64,000 nt of DNA from Bradyrhizobium diazoefficiens. GTDB lineage: Bacteria; Pseudomonadota; Alphaproteobacteria; Rhizobiales; Xanthobacteraceae. The notes under the pieces were generated by a model. The model was not told the DNA's origin. It made no database searches and saw only the letters and a program-made list of their open reading frames with translations. Every line of letters begins with the position of its first letter. The stretch's first letter is position 1. The stretch lies in contig NZ_JAENXS010000001.1 in assembly GCF_016612535.1 (NCBI RefSeq), positions 2,443,501 to 2,507,500 on the forward strand, written 5' to 3'. The position numbers were made by a program, and so were the translations under genes. Shown here piece by piece: positions 17,146-26,485 of this stretch.

Positions 17146-18309
17146 TCAGGTCGCGCCGATCAATTTGCGAAGCGCCGCCGCGCCATCCTGCACGGCGTCA
17201 CGGCCTTTCCAGGCCAGATAGCTCAGTCTGCCGCCCAGCGTATCGTGACTGCGCAGCCGGCGAGAACCGAGAATGTGTCCGACATTGGCGGGGAAGCGGC
17301 TCACCTCCTCGGACACCAGCGCCGCGATCGCGTCCATCAATTGCTGGAGCCGGACGCCCCATTCGCAATGCTCGATGCCGTCGATCCGGACCTTGAGTGC
17401 ATATTCGGTGTCGTAGATCTCGGTGAGCAGGTCCTTCGCGACGAGGAACCGGTTGTGCCGGAGCGCGATGCGTAGCGCCAGGCGCTTGTCGTCGAGCCGG
17501 TCCAGTACCATGGGAACGACGCAGGCATAGGGCGTGGCGGCGACGTCGGCCGCGCTCTTGCTCGCGGCGGCCTTGGTGGCGAGGCGCACCAGTTGCCAGG
17601 ACGTCTTCAGGCGCCGCGCCACAAGCGTCAGCGCAAACGGCAGTGCCGCAGGCAGGGATTTCTTGAAAGCATCGAGGCGCGCGGTGATCTGGGCGACCTG
17701 GCCGTCGTCGAATTTCGCGATCTGCTCGGGCAGCTTTTCGTTGAACTTCGGCAATGCATCGCCGGCGCGCAGCACCTGCAGCATCTTCGTCACGTCATTG
17801 AAGGCGGTGCGCGAGGCGGTGTATTGCGCGAGCTTGCCGCGCGCGAACTCGGTGCTCTCCGCCGAAGCAAGCGTGTTTTCGAGCACCTTGACGACCTTGG
17901 TCTGAAAGATCGACGCGATCTTCAGCACTTCCTTCGGGTTGTTGGCGGTGACCTGGTCGTTGATCGCCTTGACGTAGTCGCGCGCCATGGTCGGCAGCAG
18001 GTCGCGGCAGATCCACTCCCAGATCGGGGTCAGCGTGTTGCGCGAGATCCGGCCCGCATTGGCGTGCTCGGGCGCTCCGTCAATCAGCAGCAGTTCGAGC
18101 GGTGCGAAGAAGTAGCGCGAAGGGCTGGTGGCGCGCGCCTGGCTCGATCCGTCCTTGCGGAACTCGGCACGCAGCTTGGCCTGGATCTCCGGCGAGCCCG
18201 GCATGTCGATGCCGCACAGCTCCAGCCGCTCGAGCTCGCTGAGCAGACAGCTGCGCGACAACGGCGTCAGCTTCTGCAAGAACTCCGATAGCTGGTCGAT
18301 GTCGTTCAT
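17146..18309 (-). CDS. Conserved hypothetical protein, helix-rich
   Basis: 387 residues from the ATG at 18309 (an ATG three codons upstream is also possible). I do not recognise the family. Composition is Ala/Leu/Lys-rich with long amphipathic stretches (for example 110-200), no signal peptide, no transmembrane segment and no catalytic motif that I can name. Smooth GC-rich codon use over the whole length supports real coding. It is divergent from the LuxR-type gene at 18650 across a 340-base gap that should hold both promoters; that gap contains TGCCCGCGATTTGGGCA, an imperfect inverted repeat, and nothing else notable. Confidence 0.65.
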   Translation of the reverse strand: MNDIDQLSEFLQKLTPLSRSCLLSELERLELCGIDMPGSPEIQAKLRAEFRKDGSSQARATSPSRYFFAPLELLLIDGAPEHANAGRISRNTLTPIWEWICRDLLPTMARDYVKAINDQVTANNPKEVLKIASIFQTKVVKVLENTLASAESTEFARGKLAQYTASRTAFNDVTKMLQVLRAGDALPKFNEKLPEQIAKFDDGQVAQITARLDAFKKSLPAALPFALTLVARRLKTSWQLVRLATKAAASKSAADVAATPYACVVPMVLDRLDDKRLALRIALRHNRFLVAKDLLTEIYDTEYALKVRIDGIEHCEWGVRLQQLMDAIAALVSEEVSRFPANVGHILGSRRLRSHDTLGGRLSYLAWKGRDAVQDGAAALRKLIGAT

Positions 18310-18649
18310 GGCACGCAATCTTCCGCAACGATTCCAGCAGGCCTACCGGGCCCAATGCATGGAGGCATTTGCGCGCTCTCAATTGTGACATAGAGAAGCA
18401 AGTCGCCGTTAATTTATCCGTAAAATCCTGGGGCCCGGACATCGGGAGTGGGGCGATCGTTAAGGAAGCGTTCGCCTGTCTGCCCGCGATTTGGGCAGAT
18501 TTACCAACCCTGACATAGCTAACGGTCTTGGTATGCACGCAATAATTGTGCCGACGCCGGTATTTCTGCACGAAACTGACAAATTTACCGTAGTCTTACG
18601 GAGCAAAAAGTTAACCACAGAACGCCCCGGGTTCCGCTACACGAGTCAC

Positions 18650-19270
18650 ATGGGGTCACAGAACGATACGGTCACTGATTCGCGGCCGTCGGAATGGTTC
18701 GAAAGCAGCACTTCTGCGCCTGAAGAGCTCGATTTCGTCCGGCTGAATGCCGCCCGCGCCAAGGCGGCCGATGAGAGGGCCGCGGCGATCGCCCGCGAGC
18801 TCAATGGTCCCCTGACCGCGCTCCTGCTCTACATGGGCGAGATCAAGCATCACAGCGATCAGCTCGCGCCCGTCTCGGGCGACCGCGCCTATTTGCAGCA
18901 GGTCGTGGAGAACGCACTGGCGCAGACCGAGCGCGTCTGCGGCCTGGTCAAGCAGCTCGCCGGCCCGCACAAGGGCGGCCTGCCTGCGCCGTCCACGACT
19001 GAGGATACCGAGTCGAAGGCCGGCCGCGTGGCGCAGGCGCCGCGTGAGGCGGGCTCCGAGCTCTCGAGCCTGTCGGGCAAGCGACTGACCAAGCGCGAGC
19101 GTGAGGTGCTGCGGCTGATCAGCGAGGGTTTCTCGAACAAGCAGGGGGCGCTGCGCATGCAGATCAGCCCGCGTACCTTCGAGAGCCATCGGGCCGAAGC
19201 GATGCGCAAGCTCGGCGCGCGCAACACCGCCGACCTCGTCCGCGCGGCGTTGTTGCATTCGATCGATTGA
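18650..19270 (+). CDS. LuxR-HTH regulator fused to a FixL-like dimerisation segment lacking the histidine
   Basis: 206 residues. The C-terminal third (145-203) is a LuxR/FixJ helix-turn-helix: LTKREREVLRLISEGFSNKQ, then SPRTFESHRAEAMRKLGARN. The middle (46-105) reads AAIARELNGPLTALLLYMGE with a following ALAQTERVCGLVKQL. This resembles the FixL/HisKA helix pair whose first helix contains AHELNQPL, but Arg49 occupies the position of the phospho-accepting His. No receiver or ATPase domain is present. It could dimerise through this segment or bind a kinase. Start 18650 follows the family-like part; an upstream ATG at 18491 would add 53 residues of unlikely sequence. Confidence 0.8.
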   Translation: MGSQNDTVTDSRPSEWFESSTSAPEELDFVRLNAARAKAADERAAAIARELNGPLTALLLYMGEIKHHSDQLAPVSGDRAYLQQVVENALAQTERVCGLVKQLAGPHKGGLPAPSTTEDTESKAGRVAQAPREAGSELSSLSGKRLTKREREVLRLISEGFSNKQGALRMQISPRTFESHRAEAMRKLGARNTADLVRAALLHSID

Positions 19271-19353
19271 GGCTGTCGTCTGGCGCCGCCTTCGCGGGGG
19301 CGCGGCCAAAGGCTCGAGATCGGTCGAGCGCCGCTGGAGCGACCCGATCGCGC

Positions 19354-19602
19354 TTACAAATAGTCTTCGGCGAAGGGGCGCACGCGCGAGGCAGGCCGCA
19401 GCATCTTCGGCTCTTCCTTTGGCGCAGTCGGAATGATCGTGATGGTCCAGCGAGGCGGGATGGTCGATTCCTGCTCGAGCACCGAGCGCACGAAACCCGT
19501 CACCGTCGACTCGCCGGCCTTCACTGTGGCCATCCGGCCGTTGAACTGTGCGATGCGGAAGCGACGGACTTCTTTCTGGTCCGCAGTCTCATAGGTGAAC
19601 AT
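19354..19602 (-). CDS. Small hypothetical protein
   Basis: 82 residues starting MFTYETADQKEVRRF. A strong ribosome-binding site (AGGAGG, 8 bases upstream) supports this start. No signal peptide or named domain; the predicted pattern is short strands with a basic, proline-rich tail. It converges on the LuxR-type gene. Function unknown. Confidence 0.6.
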   Translation of the reverse strand: MFTYETADQKEVRRFRIAQFNGRMATVKAGESTVTGFVRSVLEQESTIPPRWTITIIPTAPKEEPKMLRPASRVRPFAEDYL

Positions 19603-19702
19603 GGAAACCCTCCTGGTTTCCGGCGAATATCGCCGCCTATGATTAGGCATATATGAAAATCGTAAACCGTATAAGTACGGCGCGGGCTGCACGCGAGATG
19701 GC

Positions 19703-19809
19703 TAGAGCGTTTTCCAGCGAAGTGGATACCGGTTCGCGTGAAGAAAACGCGTCAAAACGAGAATCTAGAGCTTCCGTTCCGATTCTATCGGAACGAAAAG
19801 CTCTAGAGC
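19703..19809. repeat. Rhizobial dispersed repeat (TTTTCCAGCGAAGTGGATACC type)
   Basis: The left part, from AGAGCGTTTTCCAGCGAAG to GAAAACGCGTCAAAACGAGA, is a sequence I know to recur in rhizobial genomes. The right part folds into a long hairpin (AGAGCTT, TTCCGAT on one arm; ATCGGAA, AAGCTCT on the other). Its end overlaps the stop codon of the Hpt gene, so it may serve as that gene's terminator. Confidence 0.75.
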
Positions 19810-20180
19810 TTTGGATCCTGCTCTCGCGCGGCAGCGTAGGCTGCATCCATCCGCTCCACGAGATCGCTGAATTCGCGCTCGCCGAGCGCGTCCACGGTCC
19901 TCTCAAGCCGCAGCGCGAGCGCGGCGAGCCGGAGATACCCGAAAGTCTTGGCCACGCTCTTCAACGAATGCGACTCGCGCCCGATCCTGGCGCGATGCAG
20001 GCCGAGGTCGAGCGTGCGAAACAGTTTGAGCCGTGCCGATGTTTCGCTCCAGAACACGGCGCGCACCTCGCGGGCGCCGTCCTCGCCGATCTCGTGCACG
20101 AGCGCGCCGAACGCGCCCGGCTCGCGCAGCGGTTCGGTCTCGAGCGCGCCCGGCGCGGGCGCGTAGGTCGCTTCAAACAT
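19803..20180 (-). CDS. Histidine phosphotransfer (Hpt) domain protein
   Basis: 125 residues from the ATG at 20180. The Hpt signature is RESHSLKSVAKTFGYLRLA with His71 as phospho-acceptor, followed by LERTVDALGE. The protein has no other domain, so it should relay phosphate between a hybrid kinase and a response regulator. Candidates in the window are the hybrid kinases at 30061 and 32446 and the single-domain regulators at 22228 and 36017. Partnership is inferred from proximity only. Confidence 0.8.
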   Translation of the reverse strand: MFEATYAPAPGALETEPLREPGAFGALVHEIGEDGAREVRAVFWSETSARLKLFRTLDLGLHRARIGRESHSLKSVAKTFGYLRLAALALRLERTVDALGEREFSDLVERMDAAYAAAREQDPKL

Positions 20181-20338
20181 GGCTCCGTCCCGGTCCCAAT
20201 TGTGCGCGTCGCAAGCTCTGGGCGCGAGGCGTCGTCGGAACATCTACCTTCATTCCGATTTCGGTTCTGGTCACGAGACGCGCGGTGTTTGCAGGCGGCC
20301 GTAAGCACTTGCTTTACCATAGGCCGCTCCGCGCGCGA

Positions 20339-21043
20339 TCAGGACCCGAGCAGCCGGTCGTACTGGGCCTTGACCGTGGCGTAGCATTCGCACGCCGTCT
20401 GGCGCAGCCCGTCCAGATTGAGGATCTGGATGTGCCCGCGGCTGTAGTGGATGAAATTGGCCTGCTGCAAAGTATTGGCGACCAGCGACACGCTGTTGCG
20501 CCGCGCCCCGATCATCTGCGCCATGGCCTCCTGCGTCAGCAGCAGCCGGTAGTCGCCCGACAGATCATGGGTGTGCAGCAGGCAGCGCGAAAGCCGCGAT
20601 TCCACCGGGTGCGCTGCGTTGCAGCCCGCGGTCTGCTGCACCTGCGCGTAGACCGCGAGCCCGTGGCGCGTCAACAACGTCCGCAGGGTGGTGCTCTGTT
20701 CCGCTGCGATCCGCAGTCGGTCGAGGTCCATCACCGATGCGACGCCGGGAACCAGCACGATCGCCGTGTTCAGCGCGCATGCGTCGCCCATGGTCGAGAG
20801 CGTCCCGAGTAGACTGTCGCGGCCGATCATGGCGACCTGCACATGCTCGCCCTTGGCGAGTTTCACGACCAGCGAGATCACGCCGCGATGCGGGAAGTAG
20901 GCGCGCTTGAGCGTCTCGCCGGCCTCGACCAGCACTGTGTCATGCGGCAGATCGACGGTGCGCAGATAGGCACGGATCAACTCATAGTCGTCTGCCGTAA
21001 GCGCCGACAGGAAACCGTTGGATGGGCGCACCATCGTTTCCAA
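20339..21043 (-). CDS. Crp/Fnr-family transcriptional regulator
   Basis: 234 residues. The cyclic-nucleotide-binding-like beta roll spans about 20-140 (YFPHRGVISLVVKLAKGEHVQVAMIGRDSLLG). No CxxxC iron-sulfur pattern of Fnr is visible at the N-terminus. The C-terminal HTH is at about 165-215 (LLLTQEAMAQMIGARRNSVSLVANTLQQ). The ligand is not evident. A second, damaged copy lies immediately upstream on the same strand. Confidence 0.88.
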   Translation of the reverse strand: METMVRPSNGFLSALTADDYELIRAYLRTVDLPHDTVLVEAGETLKRAYFPHRGVISLVVKLAKGEHVQVAMIGRDSLLGTLSTMGDACALNTAIVLVPGVASVMDLDRLRIAAEQSTTLRTLLTRHGLAVYAQVQQTAGCNAAHPVESRLSRCLLHTHDLSGDYRLLLTQEAMAQMIGARRNSVSLVANTLQQANFIHYSRGHIQILNLDGLRQTACECYATVKAQYDRLLGS

Positions 21044-21155
21044 AGCTGCCTCCAGCCGTCTTCACAGGCGAACGCCTGTCGGCGAATTCACCGTCCCTTG
21101 CACGGGTAAGTTCCATCATGTTCCCGTCGGGATATGTTGGCAATTGGTACATTGT

Positions 21156-21762
21156 TCACATGCAAGTGCCGGCAATCGCCTGATACCTCCTTGCGTGCGC
21201 ACCAGCATGCAGCAGCCTGCATCGATCTGGCGTCATCGCCGGGCCTCCAGCAGGCGCGTGGTGCGCCTTCACCGCGGCATAACAGTCGCAGGCGGTCGCT
21301 TCCAGCGCGCGCAGATCGGTGATTTCGATCTGGCCCCGGCTGTAGCGGATGATGCCGGCACGTTGCAGCGCGTGTGCGATCAGCGAAATGGCGTTGCGCC
21401 GCACTCCCATCATCTGAGCCAGAGTCTCCTGCGTCAGCGGCAGGATTTCGCTGACGGACATATCCCGGGCACGCAGCAGCCAGCGCGCCAGTCGCGCCTC
21501 GACCGGCGATCGCCGCACCTCCGCCGATGATGCCGTCGCGGCCGAGCATTGCCACCTCGATCGTCTGTGCTTCGGACAGGCCCACCGTAAGCGAAACGGT
21601 ACCGTCGTGTGGAAAGTAGACGTGCCGCATTGCCGCACCTGCTTCACCCAAGACAGTCGTCCTGACCAATTCAATCCTGGTGACGTGAGGGCGCAAAAGA
21701 TCGAAGTTTGCCGCGTCCAGCATCTGCAGCAATCGGTTGGGCGATGGGCTGCTCGCGGTCAT
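21156..21762 (-). pseudogene. Crp/Fnr-family regulator broken by an internal deletion
   Basis: The N-terminal half is readable from 21762 (YFPHDGTVSLTVGLSE, AMLGRDGIIGGG). The C-terminal half is in another frame (VEARLARWLLRARDMSV, LTQETLAQMMGVRRNAIS). Aligned with the intact neighbour, 19 bases stand where about 198 are expected between GRDxxxG and VExRL. Roughly 179 bases, including the end of the beta roll and the long dimerisation helix, are gone and the frame is shifted by two. The gene cannot make a normal regulator. Confidence 0.85.
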
Positions 21763-22227
21763 GCAAAATCAGTCCAGTATGCTCATGAGGCGTCGGCGCC
21801 GCGCTTCGACATCCAGTTGCGTGACAACATAAACATATTCTATGGGTTGTGTGCTGTCCATATACCTGTTGGGGGGCAGACAGCTCGCCGCATTTGCGGC
21901 GGAAGTAAGAACTGCGCGCTGATTCGCGCGCACGCCCGGCGAGCGAGTCCTGCGTCACCGGCCGGAAAAGGATGGCAGGAGCTTCATGCGCCGGAAACGG
22001 GCAATCGATCGCAGGCATTGCATCCGCAGTTCCATGGGACGTCCGCTGGTCCGCGCCACCTTGCTCGTTCGCCGGTTCTTTTCAGCCGTCGGCAATTGCT
22101 TCGCGCCATTGCGTAGCCTGGCCACAGATTTCGCATTGATCCCATTCGCATGTTGCGCCAGGCCGGCCGCGCGCGGTCATCATCAATTCAATGCAAGCGA
22201 GAGGAGCACGGCGTGCGCCACGGTTCG
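21763..22227. other. Intergenic region, no gene seen
   Basis: 465 bases between the broken Crp-like gene and a response regulator. Open frames here lack ribosome-binding sites and family resemblance. The stretch around 21830-21880 is unusually AT-rich and may contain a promoter. Confidence 0.4.
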
Positions 22228-22680
22228 ATGATTGAATCGCCGAAGCGGGACATTCAAACGAAGACAGAAAGTCGGCGGCATATTCTCGTTGTCGACGACG
22301 ACCCGATGGTGTGCATGGCCATCGAGATCTATCTCCAGCGAAACAATTTCCGGGTCACGATCGCGGACGGGGGAGAAGCGGGACTTCGCGCTCTCAAAAA
22401 CGAACAGCTCGACCTGATGATCATCGACATCTTCATGCCGCACATGCGTGGGTTCGAATCGGTCCGGCTGTTTCACGACCGTGCTCCCGCCGTTCCGTTG
22501 ATCGCGATGTCCGGCTACGCCTTCGCGGATCTGAATTCGCCCGCGCCCGACTTCCTGAGGATGGCGCTGGAGCTCGGCGCTGCGCGCTGCCTGCGCAAGC
22601 CGTTCACGCCGGACGCGCTGCTGGCCTCCATCAGGGACTGTCTCGCCGAGCACCATGCCGCTGCCACGCGGCTGGGTTAG
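22228..22680 (+). CDS. Single-domain response regulator
   Basis: 150 residues, only a receiver domain: HILVVDDDPMVCMA with the acidic triad, phospho-acceptor Asp67 in MIIDIFMP, Ser in AMSGYAF and the Lys of LRKPFTP. It shares an unusual PDFLRMALELGA segment after the beta-4 loop with the regulator at 36017-36445, so the two are paralogues. With no output domain it may act by phosphorelay or protein contact. The start at 22228 gives a short variable N-terminus; a longer frame from 22150 exists. Confidence 0.85.
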   Translation: MIESPKRDIQTKTESRRHILVVDDDPMVCMAIEIYLQRNNFRVTIADGGEAGLRALKNEQLDLMIIDIFMPHMRGFESVRLFHDRAPAVPLIAMSGYAFADLNSPAPDFLRMALELGAARCLRKPFTPDALLASIRDCLAEHHAAATRLG

Positions 22681-23098
22681 CGCATTATCGACCGCGACGC
22701 CCGCGCGGTAAGCGTTCGTTTACCGCAAGCACAGGTCTTGCGGATTTCATCGGCACATCGGCACACACTGGCAGCCTCGATTCCGATCGCGGGTGATTTG
22801 ATTCAACTCGCGCGATACGTGCGTATCATTCGATATTCGCTGGATTTCTTTTCGCATGTCGCGAAGCCGTTATCCGCGCGTTTACCTGTCGCGCTCCGAC
22901 CGGAAGCCGCATGCAGGATTTGCCGAAAGCCGTGGCGACATGCGCTCGAACGGCAAACTTCTCTTCAATATCCGTATTAGCACGGAGGCTGAAATTAACG
23001 GGACCGTGAAATGGGTTGTCTAACGATCTAGACCGCGGACTTCCGCCGATTCCAGGTGCGGCCCAGGCGTAGAGGTCCAGCTCAGTAAGGCGTAGCTC
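22681..23098. other. Upstream region of the chemotaxis cluster
   Basis: 418 bases with no gene. It must hold the promoter of cheA; I could not pick convincing promoter boxes. The final bases before cheA lack a strong ribosome-binding site apart from AAGG. Confidence 0.4.
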
Positions 23099-25957
23099 AT
23101 GGATGATCTGTTGCGGGAGTTTCTGACGGAGACCAGCGAGAGCCTGGACACCGTCGACAATCAGCTGGTGAAGTTCGAGCAGGAGCCGAACAACGCCAAG
23201 ATCCTGGATAACATCTTCCGCCTGGTTCACACCATCAAGGGTACGTGCGGCTTCCTCGGACTGCCGCGGCTTGAAGCGCTGGCGCATGCCGGCGAGACGC
23301 TGATGAGCAAGTTCCGCGACGGCATGCCGGTGACCGGACAGGCCGTGACGTTGATCCTGTCCTCGATCGACCGCATCAAGGAGATCCTGGCCGGCCTCGA
23401 GGCGACCGAAGCCGAGCCCGAAGGCACCGACCGCGACCTCATCGACAAGCTGGAAGCGATGGTCGAGCAGGGCATCGCCGCGATGTCAGCGTCGACTTCG
23501 CCGATCACGTCCGGCTCGGCGCAGCCGATGCCGGCAGGGGCCACTGTTCCCGTTGCCGAAGCCCCGCCGCTGGTGCCGGAAGCGCCGGCCCCTGTCGAAG
23601 CCAAAGCCGCACCGGCAAAAGAAATGACCCAGGGCTCGCTGATCGATCAGACCCTGGAGCGCCCGCTGCGTCCGGGCGAAGTGTCGCTCGACGAGCTCGA
23701 ACGCGCCTTCCGCGAGACCGCGATCGAAGCGCCGGCTCCCGCACCCGTTGCCAAGGTTGACGTCAAGGCCGAGCCGGCTGCTGAAACCTCGGCGCCTGTC
23801 GCCAAGGAAGCGAACAAGGAAGCCGCGAAGCCTGCCAAGGACAAGGCCGCGCCGAAGAAGGCGATGGCCGACGAGGCCGCAGGCGAAGGTGCCAGCATCG
23901 CCAACCAGTCGATCCGCGTCAACGTGGATACGCTGGAGCATCTGATGACCATGGTCTCCGAGCTGGTGCTGACCCGCAACCAGCTCCTGGAGATCTCCCG
24001 CCGCAACGAGGACACCGAGTTCAAGGTGCCGTTGCAGCGCCTCTCCAACGTCACCGCCGAGCTGCAGGAAGGCGTCATGAAGACGCGCATGCAGCCGATC
24101 GGCAATGCCTGGCAGAAGCTGCCCCGCATCGTCCGCGATCTCTCGGGCGAACTCGGCAAGCAGATCGATCTGGAGATGCACGGCGCCGACACCGAGCTCG
24201 ACCGCCAGGTGCTCGACCTGATCAAGGACCCGCTCACCCACATGGTGCGCAACTCCGCCGACCATGGCCTCGAGACCCCCGCCGAGCGCCTCGCGAGCGG
24301 CAAGGGCGAGCAGGGCACCATCCGGCTCTCCGCCTATCACGAGGGCGGCCACATCATCATCTGCATCGCCGACAACGGCCGTGGGCTGAACACCGAGAAG
24401 ATCAAGGCCAAGGCGATCTCCTCAGGTCTCGTCACCGAGGCTGAGCTCGACAAGATGTCGGAAGCCCAGATCCACAAGTTCATCTTCGCACCCGGTTTCT
24501 CGACCGCGGCCGCCATCACCTCGGTGTCGGGGCGCGGCGTCGGCATGGACGTGGTCCGCACCAATATCGACCAGATCGGCGGCACCATCGACATCAAGTC
24601 GGTGGCCGGCGAGGGGTCTTCCGTCACCATCAAGATCCCGCTGACCTTGGCGATCGTCTCCGCGCTGATCGTGGAGGCCGCCGGTGACCGTTTTGCGATC
24701 CCGCAGCTCGCGGTGGTCGAGCTGGTGCGTGCCCGCGCCAACTCGGAGCACCGCATCGAGCGCATCAAGGACACCGCGGTCCTCAGGTTGCGCAACAAGC
24801 TGTTGCCGCTGATCCACCTCAAGAAGCTCTTGAAGATCGACGACGGCGCGGCCTCCGATCCCGAGAACGGTTTTATCGTGGTGACCCAGGTCGGCAGCCA
24901 GACCTTTGGCATCGTGGTCGACGGCGTGTTCCACACCGAAGAGATCGTCGTGAAGCCGATGTCGACGAAGCTGCGTCACATCGACATGTTCTCCGGCAAT
25001 ACCATTCTGGGCGACGGCGCGGTGATCATGATCATCGATCCCAACGGCATCGCCAAGGCCCTCGGCGCGTCCGGCTCCTCGGCCCATGACATGGCCGACG
25101 AGGCCTCCGGCCATCACGCCTCCTCGGGCGAGCAGACCACCTCGCTCTTGGTGTTCCGCGCCGGCTCCAGTCAGCCCAAGGCGGTCCCGCTCGGGCTCGT
25201 CACCCGCCTGGAAGAGCTGCCCTCCGACAAGATCGAGTTCTCCAACGGCCGCTACATGGTGCAGTACCGCGAGCAACTGATGCCGCTCGTCGCCATGGAG
25301 AGCGTCACCATTGCCAGCCAGGGCGCCCAGCCGATCCTGGTGTTCTCCGATGACGGCCGCTCCATGGGCCTCGTCGTCGACGAGATCATCGACATCGTCG
25401 AGGAACGGCTCAACATCGAGGTCGGCGGCTCGGCAAGCGGCATCCTGGGCTCGGCCGTGATCAAGGGCCAGGCCACCGAGGTGATCGACGTCGGCCACTT
25501 CCTGCCGATGGCGTTCGCCGACTGGTTCACCCGCAAGGAGATGAAGCCGTCGATGCACTCGCAGTCGGTGCTGCTGGTCGACGACTCGGCGTTCTTCCGC
25601 AACATGCTGGCGCCGGTGCTCAAGGCCGCCGGCTACCGCGTCCGCACCGCGCCGACCGCGCAGGAGGGCCTGGCTGCGCTGCGGGCGCAGAGCTTCGACG
25701 TGGTCCTGACCGACATCGAAATGCCCGACATGAACGGGTTCGAGTTCGCGGAAGTTATCCGCTCCGACAGCAATCTGGGCGCGATGCCGATCATTGGCCT
25801 CTCCGCGCTGGTGTCGCCGGCGGCGATCGAGCGCGGCCGTCAGGCCGGCTTCCACGATTATGTCGCCAAGTTCGACCGTCCCGGTCTGATCGCGGCGCTG
25901 AAGGAGCAGACCGCGGGTGCCGCTGGCGCCTCCGAGCTGAACCGGGCGGCGGCGTGA
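23099..25957 (+). CDS. cheA: Hybrid chemotaxis histidine kinase CheA with C-terminal receiver
   Basis: 952 residues, much longer than a standard CheA (about 650-700). Order: Hpt/P1 domain 1-105 with phospho-acceptor His44 (RLVHTIKGTCGFLG); Ala/Pro/Lys-rich linker 130-265; dimerisation domain about 270-330; ATPase with N-box HMVRNSADHG (Asn385), DNGRG (425-429) and SGRGVGMDVV; a CheW-like domain about 515-650; a second CheW-like domain about 680-810; and a receiver 820-940 with Asp872 (VLTDIEMPDMNGF). The attached receiver may serve as phosphate sink or target. It is the first gene of a tight cluster with cheW, cheY and cheR. Confidence 0.95.
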   Translation: MDDLLREFLTETSESLDTVDNQLVKFEQEPNNAKILDNIFRLVHTIKGTCGFLGLPRLEALAHAGETLMSKFRDGMPVTGQAVTLILSSIDRIKEILAGLEATEAEPEGTDRDLIDKLEAMVEQGIAAMSASTSPITSGSAQPMPAGATVPVAEAPPLVPEAPAPVEAKAAPAKEMTQGSLIDQTLERPLRPGEVSLDELERAFRETAIEAPAPAPVAKVDVKAEPAAETSAPVAKEANKEAAKPAKDKAAPKKAMADEAAGEGASIANQSIRVNVDTLEHLMTMVSELVLTRNQLLEISRRNEDTEFKVPLQRLSNVTAELQEGVMKTRMQPIGNAWQKLPRIVRDLSGELGKQIDLEMHGADTELDRQVLDLIKDPLTHMVRNSADHGLETPAERLASGKGEQGTIRLSAYHEGGHIIICIADNGRGLNTEKIKAKAISSGLVTEAELDKMSEAQIHKFIFAPGFSTAAAITSVSGRGVGMDVVRTNIDQIGGTIDIKSVAGEGSSVTIKIPLTLAIVSALIVEAAGDRFAIPQLAVVELVRARANSEHRIERIKDTAVLRLRNKLLPLIHLKKLLKIDDGAASDPENGFIVVTQVGSQTFGIVVDGVFHTEEIVVKPMSTKLRHIDMFSGNTILGDGAVIMIIDPNGIAKALGASGSSAHDMADEASGHHASSGEQTTSLLVFRAGSSQPKAVPLGLVTRLEELPSDKIEFSNGRYMVQYREQLMPLVAMESVTIASQGAQPILVFSDDGRSMGLVVDEIIDIVEERLNIEVGGSASGILGSAVIKGQATEVIDVGHFLPMAFADWFTRKEMKPSMHSQSVLLVDDSAFFRNMLAPVLKAAGYRVRTAPTAQEGLAALRAQSFDVVLTDIEMPDMNGFEFAEVIRSDSNLGAMPIIGLSALVSPAAIERGRQAGFHDYVAKFDRPGLIAALKEQTAGAAGASELNRAAA

Positions 25958-25980
25958 GCGGCGCGAGAGGAGAGGCCAAG

Positions 25981-26451
25981 ATGAGCAAGAAGATGCAGAC
26001 CGGCGAAGGCGCCATGGTCGAATACGTCACCGCGATGATCGGCGGCCAGCTGTTCGGCCTGCCGATCTCCCGCGTCCAGGACGTGTTCATGCCCGAACGC
26101 GTCACCCGCGTTCCGCTGTCCTCGCGCGAGATCGCGGGTGTCCTGAACCTGCGCGGCCGCATCGTCACCGTGGTCGACATGCGTGCCCGGCTCGGCCTGC
26201 CCAAGCCCGAGGACGGCAAGCCGCCGATGGCGGTCGGTGTCGACCTGCGCGGTGAATCCTATGGCCTCTTGATCGACCAGATCGGCGAAGTGCTGCGGCT
26301 GGCCGATGACGGCAAGGAAGACAACCCCGTCAACCTCGACCCCCGCATGGCCAAGCTCGCCGGCGGCGTCCACCGCCTCGACGGCCAGCTCATGGTCGTC
26401 CTCGACGTCGACCGCGTCCTCGAGCTCGCGCCCGAGATGATGGCGGCCTGA
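25981..26451 (+). CDS. cheW: Chemotaxis coupling protein CheW
   Basis: 156 residues. MVEYVTAMIGGQLFGLPISRVQDVF and GVLNLRGRIVTVVDMRARLGL are typical CheW strands. It links CheA to receptors. Start 25981 follows GAGAGGAGAGG; it is 23 bases after cheA. No chemoreceptor gene is in the cluster, so receptors must be encoded elsewhere. Confidence 0.95.
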   Translation: MSKKMQTGEGAMVEYVTAMIGGQLFGLPISRVQDVFMPERVTRVPLSSREIAGVLNLRGRIVTVVDMRARLGLPKPEDGKPPMAVGVDLRGESYGLLIDQIGEVLRLADDGKEDNPVNLDPRMAKLAGGVHRLDGQLMVVLDVDRVLELAPEMMAA

Positions 26452-26485
26452 ACTTTCACCAAAGACATTTAGCCGGAGAACCAAG

